A stretch of DNA of 64,000 nucleotides from VXNF01 sp964291305 (GTDB lineage: Bacteria; Actinomycetota; Acidimicrobiia; Acidimicrobiales; CATQHL01): assembly GCA_964291305.2 (NCBI GenBank), contig OZ219783.1, positions 2,294,001 through 2,358,000 of the forward strand, written 5' to 3'. The translations under genes were made by a program, and so were the position numbers. Of the stretch, positions 17,828 through 26,068 are shown in pieces; position 1 is the first letter of the stretch, and each line of letters starts with the position of its first letter. The notes beneath the pieces are model-generated. The model worked only from the letters and a program-made list of their open reading frames with translations, ran no database searches and was not told where the DNA came from.

Positions 17828-19329
17828 ACCACAGGTTCGCGGGAACCAAAGCAGCTTCTGGGGTTGCCGCAGCCGGGGTCGCCGCGGGGTGCGTCTCCGC
17901 CGGTGCGCTCATCTGTTTCTCGCTGCCGCCTTGGGGGTTCTGGCCTCTGGCACCGCTGGGGGTGGCGATCCTGGACCGCCTCTTAGCCGCTCAGTCACCC
18001 GCGGCGCGGCTGCGGCGCGGCTGGCTTGTTAGCGCCACCTGGCTGCTGGGAGCCACGATCTGGATGTGGGACTTCTCCCCCGCCGGCTACCTGGTGGCGA
18101 ATCTGGTCTACGCGCTCTTCTATGGCGTGGGCTTCGCCCTGACTCCCCCGTCGGCAGCTCGGCGGCCGGCGCTGGTGGGCTGGCTGGTGCTGGTCGGCTA
18201 CCTGCGCTGGCGTTGGCCGTTCGGCGGCGTGCCCCTCGCCACCCTGGCCCACAGCGGAGCCGACTCCCCCCTAGCCGCCACCGCCCGAGTCGGCGGACCG
18301 CTGACCGTCGTGGCCCTCGTGGCAACAGCCGGCGTAACGTTGTCGCTGTTGGCAGAGCGACGCTGGCGCGGGGCCCTAGCGGGTGCCTCGCTAGTTGTCC
18401 TGGCGCTTGTGCTCTCAGCCGAGGCGCCCAGGGGACACGACACCGGCAACCTGAAAGTGGCCCTGGTGCAGGGCGGCGGCCCACAGCGCACCCGCGCCGA
18501 GACAACCAACTCCCAAGCGGTGTTGCAGCGCCATCTGGAAGCCACCGCCTCCATCGACGAGCCGGTGGACCTGATTCTCTGGCCCGAGAACGTCGTCAAC
18601 GTGGACGGCCGGCTGCTGGACAGCCCACAGTTGAGCCAACTCCAAGCGGTAGCAACTCAGCAGCAAGCCTGGTTTGTGCCGGGCGTAGTGGAGGACGGCG
18701 CGCCGGGGGAGTTCTTGAACTTCTCCGTCGCCTTATCGCCCGACGGTCAGATCAGCGACCGTTACGACAAGGTTAGGCGGGTGCCGTTCGGGGAGTACGT
18801 ACCGCTGCGGCCGCTGTTTGAACGACTAGCGGGCGACAGCCTGCCCACAAGCGACGCCCGCGCCGGTACCGAACCGGCGACTTTGGACACCGACCTAGGT
18901 CGCTTCGGCGTGGTGATCTCCTGGGAAGTGTTTTTCGAGGATCGGGCCCGGGATGCCATCGGCAACGGCGGCAGCGTGCTGCTGAATCCCACCAACGGCG
19001 CTTCCTACTGGCTCACAATCGTGCAGTCCCAACAGGTGGCCTCCTCGCAGTTGCGGGCCATCGAGACCGGGCGCTGGGTGCTGCAGGCTGCACCAACAGG
19101 CTTTAGCGCGGTCGTGGACCCTAACGGCGAGGTACGTCAGCGCAGCGGAGTCAGCGAGCAGGTCGTCCTAATAGCCGATATCGCCATGCGCCGCGGTCGG
19201 ACCTGGGCCCTGGCGGTGGGCCCCTGGCCACTGCTGGCCTTAGCGACGTTAGCCGTGGCCTTACCTATGAGGCTTATATCGAATAGTACCCAAACTAGGC
19301 GTGACCTGGTACCAAGTCAGCCATCTTGA
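17824..19329 (+). CDS. lnt: Apolipoprotein N-acyltransferase-like protein, catalytic Cys replaced by Ser
   Basis: Membrane enzyme family that adds the third acyl chain to lipoproteins. About six N-terminal membrane segments precede a nitrilase domain. The catalytic Glu (ILWPENVV, about residue 260) and Lys (RYDKVRRVPFGEYVP, about residue 320) are present, but the nucleophile position normally read as I-C-[YW]-E is ISWEVFFEDRA with TCC serine. Family chemistry uses a thioester on that Cys, so activity is doubtful unless this is a lineage-wide variant. The ATGA start overlaps the hemG stop. The last roughly 18 residues (from LISNSTQTRRD) are encoded by the left arm and loop of an inverted repeat at 19273-19379, so the original C-terminus was probably replaced. 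Confidence 0.82.
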   Translation: MNHRFAGTKAASGVAAAGVAAGCVSAGALICFSLPPWGFWPLAPLGVAILDRLLAAQSPAARLRRGWLVSATWLLGATIWMWDFSPAGYLVANLVYALFYGVGFALTPPSAARRPALVGWLVLVGYLRWRWPFGGVPLATLAHSGADSPLAATARVGGPLTVVALVATAGVTLSLLAERRWRGALAGASLVVLALVLSAEAPRGHDTGNLKVALVQGGGPQRTRAETTNSQAVLQRHLEATASIDEPVDLILWPENVVNVDGRLLDSPQLSQLQAVATQQQAWFVPGVVEDGAPGEFLNFSVALSPDGQISDRYDKVRRVPFGEYVPLRPLFERLAGDSLPTSDARAGTEPATLDTDLGRFGVVISWEVFFEDRARDAIGNGGSVLLNPTNGASYWLTIVQSQQVASSQLRAIETGRWVLQAAPTGFSAVVDPNGEVRQRSGVSEQVVLIADIAMRRGRTWALAVGPWPLLALATLAVALPMRLISNSTQTRRDLVPSQPS

Positions 19330-19379
19330 TTTGCGTTCCCCCAGGTCACATAAAATATTTGGGTACCATTAGATATAAG
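19273..19379. repeat. Long imperfect inverted repeat (MITE-like) overlapping the end of lnt
   Basis: Left arm 19273-19309 and right arm 19341-19379 are imperfect reverse complements (CTTATATC-AAT-GTACCCAAA ... TGACCTGG), separated by a 31-base loop. The element is AT-richer than its surroundings and supplies the lnt stop codon. It resembles a small non-autonomous transposable element or a strong hairpin acting as terminator. A near-repeat ATAAGYTCCTAAT follows just after it. Confidence 0.7.
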
Positions 19380-19546
19380 TTCCTAATCATAAGCTCCTAA
19401 TGGCTGCATTAAGCGGCTCGTAGTTCAAGATGCGCTCAGTGACCCATCGAAACTGTAATCTTGTACATTTTCGAGCCAGGTCGGTCCCTCTAGCTCGGCT
19501 TATGTCTGCTCATAGGAAGCGTTCTAGTTGTGCAGATGCGTATTGA
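19380..19546. other. AT-richer non-coding spacer
   Basis: The spacer between the inverted repeat and the HNH nuclease gene has no supported gene. Composition is visibly less GC-rich than the flanking core genes, in keeping with the edge of an acquired segment. Confidence 0.5.
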
Positions 19547-20266
19547 TCATGGTGTCCCCGTTCGCAGTGTCCTGTTGATTGCCGTGCGCCACGCGTCGAA
19601 GTCGTACCACCCGCAGCCGACGCACCCTGTCGGGTCCAGTCTGTCGGCAGGTGCCCACTTGCCGTCACCGGCGTAGAAGAACCGGATGCCGAACGGCGTG
19701 CCGTGGTTACCTGTGCGGTAGCACTGCTCACACGCACGCGACTTGAACAGGTTGTGGCTAACGCTGCCGTTCGACTTCTTAAGCAGTTGAAACTTCGCCC
19801 TTATGTCGGCGTCGCTCATGGTGCTGTAAGCGGTCTGCGCCTGTTGCTCGGCGGGCGACCAGCGCAACTGAGGCAGCTTGTGGTCGACGGTGATCTGGCT
19901 TGGCTGCCGGTCTGTGAGTTCCACGATGTCCCGAGAGCCGAGCAGCACTATGGCTCGACGCATGAAGCCGCTAGGCATCGAGGAACTGGGGATCGCTCGC
20001 GTGTAGTTGCCCGGCCAGCGGTCTTGGCGGGTTGTGCGGTCGCACACTACGCAGAAATGATTCCCGCTGTCGATCACTAGACCGGGCCGCGTGCGGGTGC
20101 CGCGTTGCAGTCCTTGGATGCCTGAGCCACCGGCGATCTGCGTTATGCCGGTATGGGTGTATTCGTGTCCGCGGCAGTGCCACTGCATATCGCGCAGAAC
20201 TTCGAACACCATCCATAACTTCGTGGACTTGTCGAATGTCGCCTCGTAGTCAGCAAGTTCCGTCAC
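19547..20266 (-). CDS. HNH restriction endonuclease of R-M system 2
   Basis: A 239-residue nuclease candidate. ITVDHKLPQLRW (about residues 120-131) supplies the D-H of an HNH/beta-beta-alpha-metal motif, and Cys pairs (FCVVCD, ACEQCYRTG and CVGCGWYD) look like structural zinc sites. GTG at 20266 overlaps the methyltransferase stop (GTGA), so the two are translationally coupled; an open frame continues upstream inside the methyltransferase gene but is not coding. A type II HNH restriction enzyme is the best reading. No neighbour suggests homing activity, although a free-standing HNH nuclease is the alternative. Confidence 0.75.
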   Translation of the reverse strand: MTELADYEATFDKSTKLWMVFEVLRDMQWHCRGHEYTHTGITQIAGGSGIQGLQRGTRTRPGLVIDSGNHFCVVCDRTTRQDRWPGNYTRAIPSSSMPSGFMRRAIVLLGSRDIVELTDRQPSQITVDHKLPQLRWSPAEQQAQTAYSTMSDADIRAKFQLLKKSNGSVSHNLFKSRACEQCYRTGNHGTPFGIRFFYAGDGKWAPADRLDPTGCVGCGWYDFDAWRTAINRTLRTGTP

Positions 20267-21276
20267 AGCAGCGACACCTTGCCAAGCTCGTTTTCGATGC
20301 GCTCGGCTGCCAATCCAAACAGCATCGGGTCGAGTTCGTAACCTATGACGCAACGGCCCTGCTGACGGGCCGCTATAACCGTCGTGGCGCTCCCAGCGAA
20401 CGGATCGAACACCAAATCGTTCGCAGCGCTGAACAGCCCGACGAACTCTGAGACTAGCGGCAGCGGCTTCTGTGTCGGATGTATGCGCTGCTGCGGCGAC
20501 GGGGACTTGTGCACGAACACGTTGTGCACCATCTCCCCGTTGAACGGCGTGCCGGGCCGCTTGCCGATCACTACTGCTTCCCACGCGTTTACGGGCTTGT
20601 ATCGGTGATTGAACGGCACTGGGTTGGTCTTCTGCCACACCATCGGCCCGACCGCCACAAGGCCGTGAGCGGCGAAGATGGCGCTGTAGGTGCCGATCTG
20701 TGCCTGAGCGCAGAACGTGACCGCCCAGCCGCGGACCTTGGGCAGCACCGTGGCGGTCCATTCATGCGGGTCAATTGGCTTGTCCCAGTCCCCGAAGTGA
20801 CCCTTGGGCATTATGAAGTCCGAGCCGTCTTTGCGGAGCCGACGCGGTACTTGGCTCTCGCAGGTGTACCGCTGCGAGATGCCGTAGGGCGGATCGGTGA
20901 GCAGCAGGTCGACGCTGCGGTCCGGCAACTCGGCTGCGGCGGCGATGCCGTCACCGCGGTAGAACTGCCACAAGTCACCGGTCACCGCGAGCCGGTCAGG
21001 CGCAGGCGCCGGGTCATGGTCGGGGAGCTTGGCAAGCACGTCCGCAGGCCGCGGAGCGTCGATAATCGACGCGTCGTGAGCGACCACAACAACACCCAGA
21101 GGCACAGCAGACACGCCGTTGCACTTCGTGGTCAGAGTGACGCTCCACGCGTCCGCGGTCGGCTCGTACACGGGCACTTCGTGACTTAGCAGCGTCCGAT
21201 GCTCAGGGAAGCGGTCGGAAATCCATTTGTTCACCGCGGCCCGTAACGCGAGCTTGCGTTCCACTGTCGGGATCAT
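20263..21276 (-). CDS. DNA methyltransferase of R-M system 2 (N6-adenine, beta-like)
   Basis: A 337-residue DNA methyltransferase with the catalytic motif LLTDPPYG (about residue 123) preceding the SAM motif VFDPFAGSATT (about residue 288), the beta-class order seen in many N6-adenine enzymes. IHPTQKPLPLV, typical of motif X in this group, is also present. The ATG at 21276 overlaps the stop of the transposase-like fragment upstream (ATGA), and the stop overlaps the HNH gene, so three reading frames form one tight unit. Methylation target not deducible. Confidence 0.88.
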   Translation of the reverse strand: MIPTVERKLALRAAVNKWISDRFPEHRTLLSHEVPVYEPTADAWSVTLTTKCNGVSAVPLGVVVVAHDASIIDAPRPADVLAKLPDHDPAPAPDRLAVTGDLWQFYRGDGIAAAAELPDRSVDLLLTDPPYGISQRYTCESQVPRRLRKDGSDFIMPKGHFGDWDKPIDPHEWTATVLPKVRGWAVTFCAQAQIGTYSAIFAAHGLVAVGPMVWQKTNPVPFNHRYKPVNAWEAVVIGKRPGTPFNGEMVHNVFVHKSPSPQQRIHPTQKPLPLVSEFVGLFSAANDLVFDPFAGSATTVIAARQQGRCVIGYELDPMLFGLAAERIENELGKVSLL

Positions 21277-21563
21277 GCTGCGCTCAGGTCCGCTGCGGAG
21301 TGCGTCACCGCTTTGTGCAAATATCCGAGCGACGCCAACGGCCGGCAGCTGCAATGCTGGCCAGAGAACGCTTGCGCGCCGTCACCGGTCACGCTGTGCA
21401 CGATCCCGACCAGCGTGCGGTTTGTCGTGTCGTACGCCGGGCCAGCGACCACTTGGCTAGTCGTACAGTCCAGCACGCCTACGACGGTAGCCTTATCTGA
21501 TCCGCTCCTGCCGGTAATCCACCGCTTGCGTTTTCGCAGCGGAATGTTCTTAGCCATGCGCAC
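21273..21563 (-). pseudogene. IS1595/ISXO2-like transposase fragment
   Basis: 96 residues resembling the middle of an ISXO2-type DDE transposase: KATVVGVLDCTTSQVVAG, then TLVGIVHSVTGDGA, then LASLGYLHKAVTHSAADL, which parallel the family pattern of a VVG strand, T..TL.GFV....GA and GY.H..V.HS.GEY. The family's Asp after the GA-V-Y-T strand is not present (AFSGQHCS), and both the N-terminal zinc ribbon and C-terminal catalytic Glu region are missing. It is therefore a dead remnant that now serves as leader for the R-M genes, ending in an ATGA overlap with the methyltransferase. It could have been co-opted as a translational coupler. Confidence 0.6.
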
Positions 21564-21574
21564 ATAGTGTCAGA

Positions 21575-21589
21575 AGGGTGTGACACCCT
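21575..21589. promoter_or_regulatory. Palindrome upstream of R-M operon 2
   Basis: AGGGTGT-G-ACACCCT, a perfect 7+1+7 palindrome 12 bases before the first reading frame of the R-M unit. TATTAT/TATACG-like hexamers lie upstream on the minus strand around 21612-21622. It could be an operator, or an end of the former insertion sequence. Confidence 0.4.
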
Positions 21590-21784
21590 CCCCTGTGGCT
21601 TGGCACTATTCCGTATAATACCCTTACCTATCCTCGCCTTTGGCCGGGACCTGCGCCACAATCGCGGCCACAAGAGCCGCGGGCGCAGAATGCATCGGGA
21701 CGCGGTTCGTTAGAATCGGCCGGCACCCGCTGCGGACTCTTCGAGGTCGCCAATCCTCAACCCAGCACGACATCTTCCACTCAC

Positions 21785-23101
21785 GTGACTCTCGCCTTCG
21801 ACGTACCGGCCTCGACGCTCGCCAACTCCCCCCACGGTGAGGACTGTCTCCGGATCGCCCTGCTGACTTATCGCGGCAAGCCGCACTGCGGCGGCCAGGG
21901 CGTCTACACCCGACAACTCAGCAAAGCCCTAGTAGATCTAGGGCATCAGGTAGAAGTCTTTGCCGGCCAGCCTTACCCCGAACTAGACGAGCGAGTGCCG
22001 CTTAGTCGGCTACCGAGCCTGGACATCTTCAACGACTACTTCCCGGGCCGGAAACCCGCCTTCTGGGAAATCGAAACGTTCGCCGACCGCTTGGAGGTCC
22101 ACTGCTACCGGTTCGGTACGTTCTCTGAACCCCTAGCCTTCAGCGTGCGAGCTGCCAGTGAGTTGCGGCGCCGGGCCAGTGAGTTCGACCTGGTACACGA
22201 CAACCAGTGCCTCGGCTATGGCCTATGGGGCATTCAACTGGCAGGGCTGCCGGTGATGGCCACGATCCACCACCCCATCACCGTTGACCGCCGGCTGGAA
22301 ATAGCGGGGGCCCGCAGTTGGCGGGAGCGCTTCGGCAAGCGGCGCTGGTACTCGTTCACGAAGATGCAGACCCGAGTAGCGCGCCGGCTGCCTCACGTGC
22401 TGACAGTGTCAGAATCCTCCCGGGCCGACATTTGCCGCGACCACCGGGTTGCGTCCGAGCGCATCTCCGTGGTGCCGGTAGGAGTAGATCCTGAGGTGTT
22501 CCGACCGCGCCCGGAGGTGCCACGACGCGGTGACCTCATCGTGACCACAGCCTCTGCCGATGTGGCTATGAAAGGCCTGAGTTATCTACTGGAGGCGCTG
22601 CAGCTACTACGCTCCGCGGGGCACGACTTGTGCCTCACCGTCATCGGTCGCCCCCGTAGCGACAGCCCCACCATGGAGATAATCCAGCGCAACGGGCTGG
22701 CAGAACACGTCCGGTTCGTCTCCGACCTCAGCGAAGACGAGGTAGTCGCCCTTTACGCCGAAGCGACCGTGGCTGTGGTGCCGTCACTGTACGAGGGCTT
22801 CTCGCTTCCCGCTATCGAGGCCATGAGTTGCGCCACGCCACTGGTGACAACTACCGGTGGGGCGCTGCCCGAGGTGGTGGGACCGGAGGGCGAGGCCGCT
22901 CTGCTAGTGCCGCCCGGCGACAGCGGGGCCCTAGCGGCCGCGCTAAGCCAGGTAATCGAAGATGAGACGCTAGCTCGCCGGCTAGGCCACCGAGGCCGTC
23001 AGCGTGTACTAGATCGCTGGAGTTGGCGCCACACCGCCGAACGCACCGTCGAGCAGTACCGGCTTTTGCTGGCCAACTCCAGCCGCAAAGCCGCCCACTG
23101 A
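21785..23101 (+). CDS. GT4-family glycosyltransferase
   Basis: Predicted retaining glycosyltransferase acting at the cytoplasmic membrane face. GT-B fold: the N-terminal domain carries LRIALLTYRGKPHCGGQGVYTRQLSKAL (in two parts, LTYRGKPH and GGQGVYTRQL), and the C-terminal domain has SEDEVVALYAEATVAVVPSLYEG and FSLPAIEAMSC, the family 4 E-x7-E nucleotide-sugar motif. About 438 residues from GTG at 21785; internal starts (for example near CLRIALL) are possible because the first 25 residues are not conserved-looking. The methyltransferase fusion gene starts 2 bases after the stop, indicating an operon. Sugar donor and acceptor unknown. Confidence 0.88.
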   Translation: MTLAFDVPASTLANSPHGEDCLRIALLTYRGKPHCGGQGVYTRQLSKALVDLGHQVEVFAGQPYPELDERVPLSRLPSLDIFNDYFPGRKPAFWEIETFADRLEVHCYRFGTFSEPLAFSVRAASELRRRASEFDLVHDNQCLGYGLWGIQLAGLPVMATIHHPITVDRRLEIAGARSWRERFGKRRWYSFTKMQTRVARRLPHVLTVSESSRADICRDHRVASERISVVPVGVDPEVFRPRPEVPRRGDLIVTTASADVAMKGLSYLLEALQLLRSAGHDLCLTVIGRPRSDSPTMEIIQRNGLAEHVRFVSDLSEDEVVALYAEATVAVVPSLYEGFSLPAIEAMSCATPLVTTTGGALPEVVGPEGEAALLVPPGDSGALAAALSQVIEDETLARRLGHRGRQRVLDRWSWRHTAERTVEQYRLLLANSSRKAAH

Positions 23102-23103
23102 TC

Positions 23104-24981
23104 GTGGAAACCGTCGATTACCGCCAACTTGGGCTAGTTCCCGGCGAGCGGGTGCTGGACTTGGGTAGCGGCTTCGGACGCCACGCCTACGGGGTGTTGC
23201 ACCGCGGGGCGGAGGTAGTGGCCTGCGACCTGGAACGCCGGGAGCTAACCGAAGTCTGCCACACCGTTCGTGCCATGCGCGCCGCCGGTGAGATCGACGG
23301 CAAGGAAATGGCAGCAGCGACCGCTGCCGATGCCCGGTGCCTGCCTTTCCCCGACGGCTGCTTCGACCGGATCATTGCCGCGGAGGTGCTGGAACACATC
23401 GAAGACGACGCTGCGGCGCTGGCGGAACTAGCACGGGTACTGCGGCCAGGCGGGGTACTGGCCATCAGCGTGCCATCCTGGCTGGCCGAGAAGCTCTGCT
23501 GGCTGCTGTCGGAGGAGTATCACGCCCCGGCCGTAGCTGGCGGTCACGTCCGCATCTACAAGCTGCGCGGCTTGCGCGCACTGTTGCACCAAGCACACCT
23601 GGTGGTGCAGCACCGGCATCGGGCACACGCCCTGCACAGCCCGTACTGGTGGCTGCGCTGCGCCGTCGGCCCCGCCAACGACAACCACCCGTTAGTACGC
23701 GCCTACCACTTTCTGCTCTGCTGGGAGATTCAGCGCAGACCGCTCTTAGCTCAAGTAGTCGAGCGTCTGCTGCGACCACTCATCGGCAAGAGCTTGGTGC
23801 TGTACGCCGTAAAGAGCCAGAACCCCACGGCCGTCCTGTCGAGGTTTGGCTCCATTGCAGTGCCCGGCACCGCCTCACCAGTGCCGCGGCCGGACGCGCC
23901 CCACGCTCAGCCCGCTCAGGGGATTCCCGCAGCAACACCGAGCTACCTGCGTGAGGTACCGGGGCTGCTGAGCCGCTCGGAGGTGACCGCAACCGCCGAG
24001 AGCATCCTGGAGTGGCAGTTGGAATCGGGACTCATCTTGTGGTTCCCCGGCGGTCACGCAGACCCCTGGAACCACGTGGAGTGCGCCATGGCGCTAGCTG
24101 TCACCGGTTACCAGGCGGCTGCCGAGCGGGCCTACGACTTTCTGGCCGCCCGGCAGCGGCGTGACGGCGCTTGGCACCGCTATTACACCGCCGAAGGCGT
24201 GGAAGAGCACAAGTTAGACGCCAACTGCACGGCCTACGTGGCCTGCGGCGTCTGGCACCACTACCTGGTAACCGGCGACCGCGGGTTCCTGGAGACCATG
24301 TGGCGTGTAGTGAACAAGGCAATGGGGTTTGCGCTAAACCTGCAACAACCGCGCGGCGAGATCCTCTGGGCGCGTCACGCTGACGGCACTCCTTGGCCGT
24401 TCGCTCTTCTGGCTAGTTCGGCCAGCATCTACCACAGTCTGAGATCGGCTCTGGCTATCGCCGCCGAACTGGGCCAAGAGCGACCCCGCTGGGAGACCGG
24501 CGCCGCCCGCCTAGCCGAGGTGATCCGCCAAACCCCAGACGCCTTCGCCCCCAAGGACCGGTTTGCTATGGACTGGTATTACCCCGTCCTGGCCGGGATT
24601 CTTACCGCCGACGAGGCCCAGCAGCGCCTGCTGGACCGCTGGGACGACTTCGTGCTGGAGGGTTGGGGGGTGCGCTGCCTGGAGGACCGCGACTGGGTGA
24701 CGCCGGCGGAGACCGCCGAATGCACTCTGGCGTGTCTAGCTGCAGGGCTCTCCTCTGAGGCTTGGGATCTGTTCTGCTGGTCACAACGCCAGCGGGACCT
24801 CGACGGGCGCTACTGGACGGGAACGGTGCTGCCGCAGGAACACCGCTTCCCCGCCGGCGAGAAGGCCAGCTACAGCGCGGCAGCACAGTTACTAGCCGCC
24901 GACGCTCTTACCGGCTCCAGCCCGGCGTCGTCGTTGTTTAGCCGAGGCGGCGCAGCACCCGCAGCGAGCCGGTATGGCTAA
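23104..24981 (+). CDS. SAM methyltransferase fused to an alpha/alpha-barrel domain
   Basis: A 625-residue two-domain protein. Residues 1-230 are a class I methyltransferase: VLDLGSGFGRHA (motif I), ADARCLPFPDGCFDRIIAAEVLEHI and LARVLRPGGVLAISVP. After a proline-rich linker (about 260-285), residues 290-600 resemble the alpha-barrel of prenyltransferase/squalene-cyclase- or glycosidase-like proteins, with repeated aromatic-rich helices (FPGGHADPWNHVECAMAL, RRDGAWHRYY, DANCTAYVACGVWHHY). In related actinobacterial clusters these functions usually appear as separate genes (recollection). GTG at 23104 follows the glycosyltransferase stop. Its 3' end overlaps the convergent methyltransferase gene by 44 bases. 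Function unknown; a role in modifying a surface lipid or glycan is inferred from neighbours. Confidence 0.72.
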   Translation: METVDYRQLGLVPGERVLDLGSGFGRHAYGVLHRGAEVVACDLERRELTEVCHTVRAMRAAGEIDGKEMAAATAADARCLPFPDGCFDRIIAAEVLEHIEDDAAALAELARVLRPGGVLAISVPSWLAEKLCWLLSEEYHAPAVAGGHVRIYKLRGLRALLHQAHLVVQHRHRAHALHSPYWWLRCAVGPANDNHPLVRAYHFLLCWEIQRRPLLAQVVERLLRPLIGKSLVLYAVKSQNPTAVLSRFGSIAVPGTASPVPRPDAPHAQPAQGIPAATPSYLREVPGLLSRSEVTATAESILEWQLESGLILWFPGGHADPWNHVECAMALAVTGYQAAAERAYDFLAARQRRDGAWHRYYTAEGVEEHKLDANCTAYVACGVWHHYLVTGDRGFLETMWRVVNKAMGFALNLQQPRGEILWARHADGTPWPFALLASSASIYHSLRSALAIAAELGQERPRWETGAARLAEVIRQTPDAFAPKDRFAMDWYYPVLAGILTADEAQQRLLDRWDDFVLEGWGVRCLEDRDWVTPAETAECTLACLAAGLSSEAWDLFCWSQRQRDLDGRYWTGTVLPQEHRFPAGEKASYSAAAQLLAADALTGSSPASSLFSRGGAAPAASRYG

Positions 24982-25555
24982 TCTCGGCGAAATCGCCCGA
25001 GGCTAGAGCCCTTAGGTAAATCTCATACGGCGGGCGGCCCCCGTCTGCTGGGTCCGGGAACACGTCGTGGATGGCCAGCGTCCCGCCCGTGACTAGGTGC
25101 GGGGTCCAGCCGTCGTAGTCGGCGTGGGCCGCGGCGGCGCTGTGGCCCCCGTCGATGAACAAGAACGCCAGCGGGGTACCCCAAAGGGCTGCTAACCGCG
25201 GCGAGTCCCCCACGACGGCCACCACGCAGTCCTCCAGGCCGGCGTCGAAGATGGTACGGCGGAAGTGCGGCAGAGTGTCGAGTAGCCCGTTGTGGGGATC
25301 CACCAGGTCCGGTTCGTGCCAATAGCAACCAGGCTGGTTCTCCTCCGAGCCGCGATGGTGGTCCAGGGCGAACAGCACGCCGCCCCGCTCGGAAACAGCA
25401 GCCCCGATAAACAGCGCTGAGCGCCCGCAGTAGCTGCCTACCTCTAGGAACGCGCCCTGGGGAGCACCCCGCGCCGCCTGGTAAAGAGCTAGACCCTCGT
25501 CGGTCGGCATGAAACCGCGTGCTGCTGTAGCTAGGGCTAGCAGCCGAGGATCCAA
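24938..25555 (-). CDS. Class I SAM-dependent methyltransferase (CmcI/O-methyltransferase-like)
   Basis: A 205-residue Rossmann methyltransferase with GAFLEVGSYCGRSALFIG (motif I, about residues 33-50), LFALDHHRGSEENQPG and FLFIDGGHSAAAAHADYDGW, matching the class-24-type methyltransferases related to CmcI. Its 3' end overlaps the end of the oppositely oriented fusion gene by 44 bases. It is followed by GtrA and a GNAT enzyme on the same strand order (GNAT, GtrA, then this gene; 15 bases from GtrA). Probably part of the same glycan/lipid modification set; substrate unknown. Confidence 0.75.
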   Translation of the reverse strand: MDPRLLALATAARGFMPTDEGLALYQAARGAPQGAFLEVGSYCGRSALFIGAAVSERGGVLFALDHHRGSEENQPGCYWHEPDLVDPHNGLLDTLPHFRRTIFDAGLEDCVVAVVGDSPRLAALWGTPLAFLFIDGGHSAAAAHADYDGWTPHLVTGGTLAIHDVFPDPADGGRPPYEIYLRALASGDFAEISHTGSLRVLRRLG

Positions 25556-25570
25556 GGCAGCCCCGGCGGT

Positions 25571-26068
25571 TCAGCTACCCGTCACGTCGGCCGTTGGGCG
25601 AACCTGGGTGGGCGCAGGTCGACTGGGCCATAGCACACGGTCCAAGAAGAAAAACTTGATCAGCCAAAGAACGGCGTATGTGGCTAGGTTCACAGCTACT
25701 AGCAGCCCGGAGTTGTCCCAGCGTCCGGCTGCTTCTACCGCCGCTGTGGATGCCGCTGCACCAACCAGGGTCATCACCCAAAACGGCACCATCTCACCCC
25801 AAAGGCGGCTGCGCCCGCTGCGATTCCACACCCAGTAGCGGTTGACCAAGTACGCCGGCAGTGCCCCGATGCTTACGGCTAGCAGGTTGGCCTGCCAGGG
25901 CTGCCAACCCACCACGCTGTGCAGCAGATATAGCAGCGCCAGGGTGACGGGCATGAGCGCCAAGCTGACCAGGCCGAAGCGCAGCAGCCGGTGCCACTTA
26001 GGTTTCCGCTCTCGCAGGGCCGCCAGCACCTCGGCCAGCAGCGCCAACGGTTGCGACGCCGGGCTCAT
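25571..26068 (-). CDS. GtrA-family membrane protein
   Basis: A 165-residue protein with four predicted membrane helices (LRFGLVSLALMPVTLALLYLL, LLAVSIGALPAYLVNRYWVW, VPFWVMTLVGAAAS and ATYAVLWLIKFFFLDRVLW, quoted in parts). The NRYWVW motif is characteristic of GtrA proteins, thought to help move polyprenyl-linked sugars across the membrane. ATG at 26068 is chosen: it overlaps the GNAT stop (ATGA), and the frame upstream shows no family features. Fits the neighbouring glycosyltransferase and methyltransferase genes. Confidence 0.85.
   Translation of the reverse strand: MSPASQPLALLAEVLAALRERKPKWHRLLRFGLVSLALMPVTLALLYLLHSVVGWQPWQANLLAVSIGALPAYLVNRYWVWNRSGRSRLWGEMVPFWVMTLVGAAASTAAVEAAGRWDNSGLLVAVNLATYAVLWLIKFFFLDRVLWPSRPAPTQVRPTADVTGS

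Noticed and set aside
19330..19546. Rho-independent terminator after lnt as the only role of the inverted repeat
   Set aside because: Arms of 37-39 bases are far longer than usual terminator stems and there is no U-tract; a mobile or repeat origin fits better, though termination is possible.
20267..20761. Upstream extension of the HNH nuclease within the methyltransferase gene
   Set aside because: Sequence is only a shadow of the methyltransferase; GTG at 20266 in a GTGA overlap is the better start.
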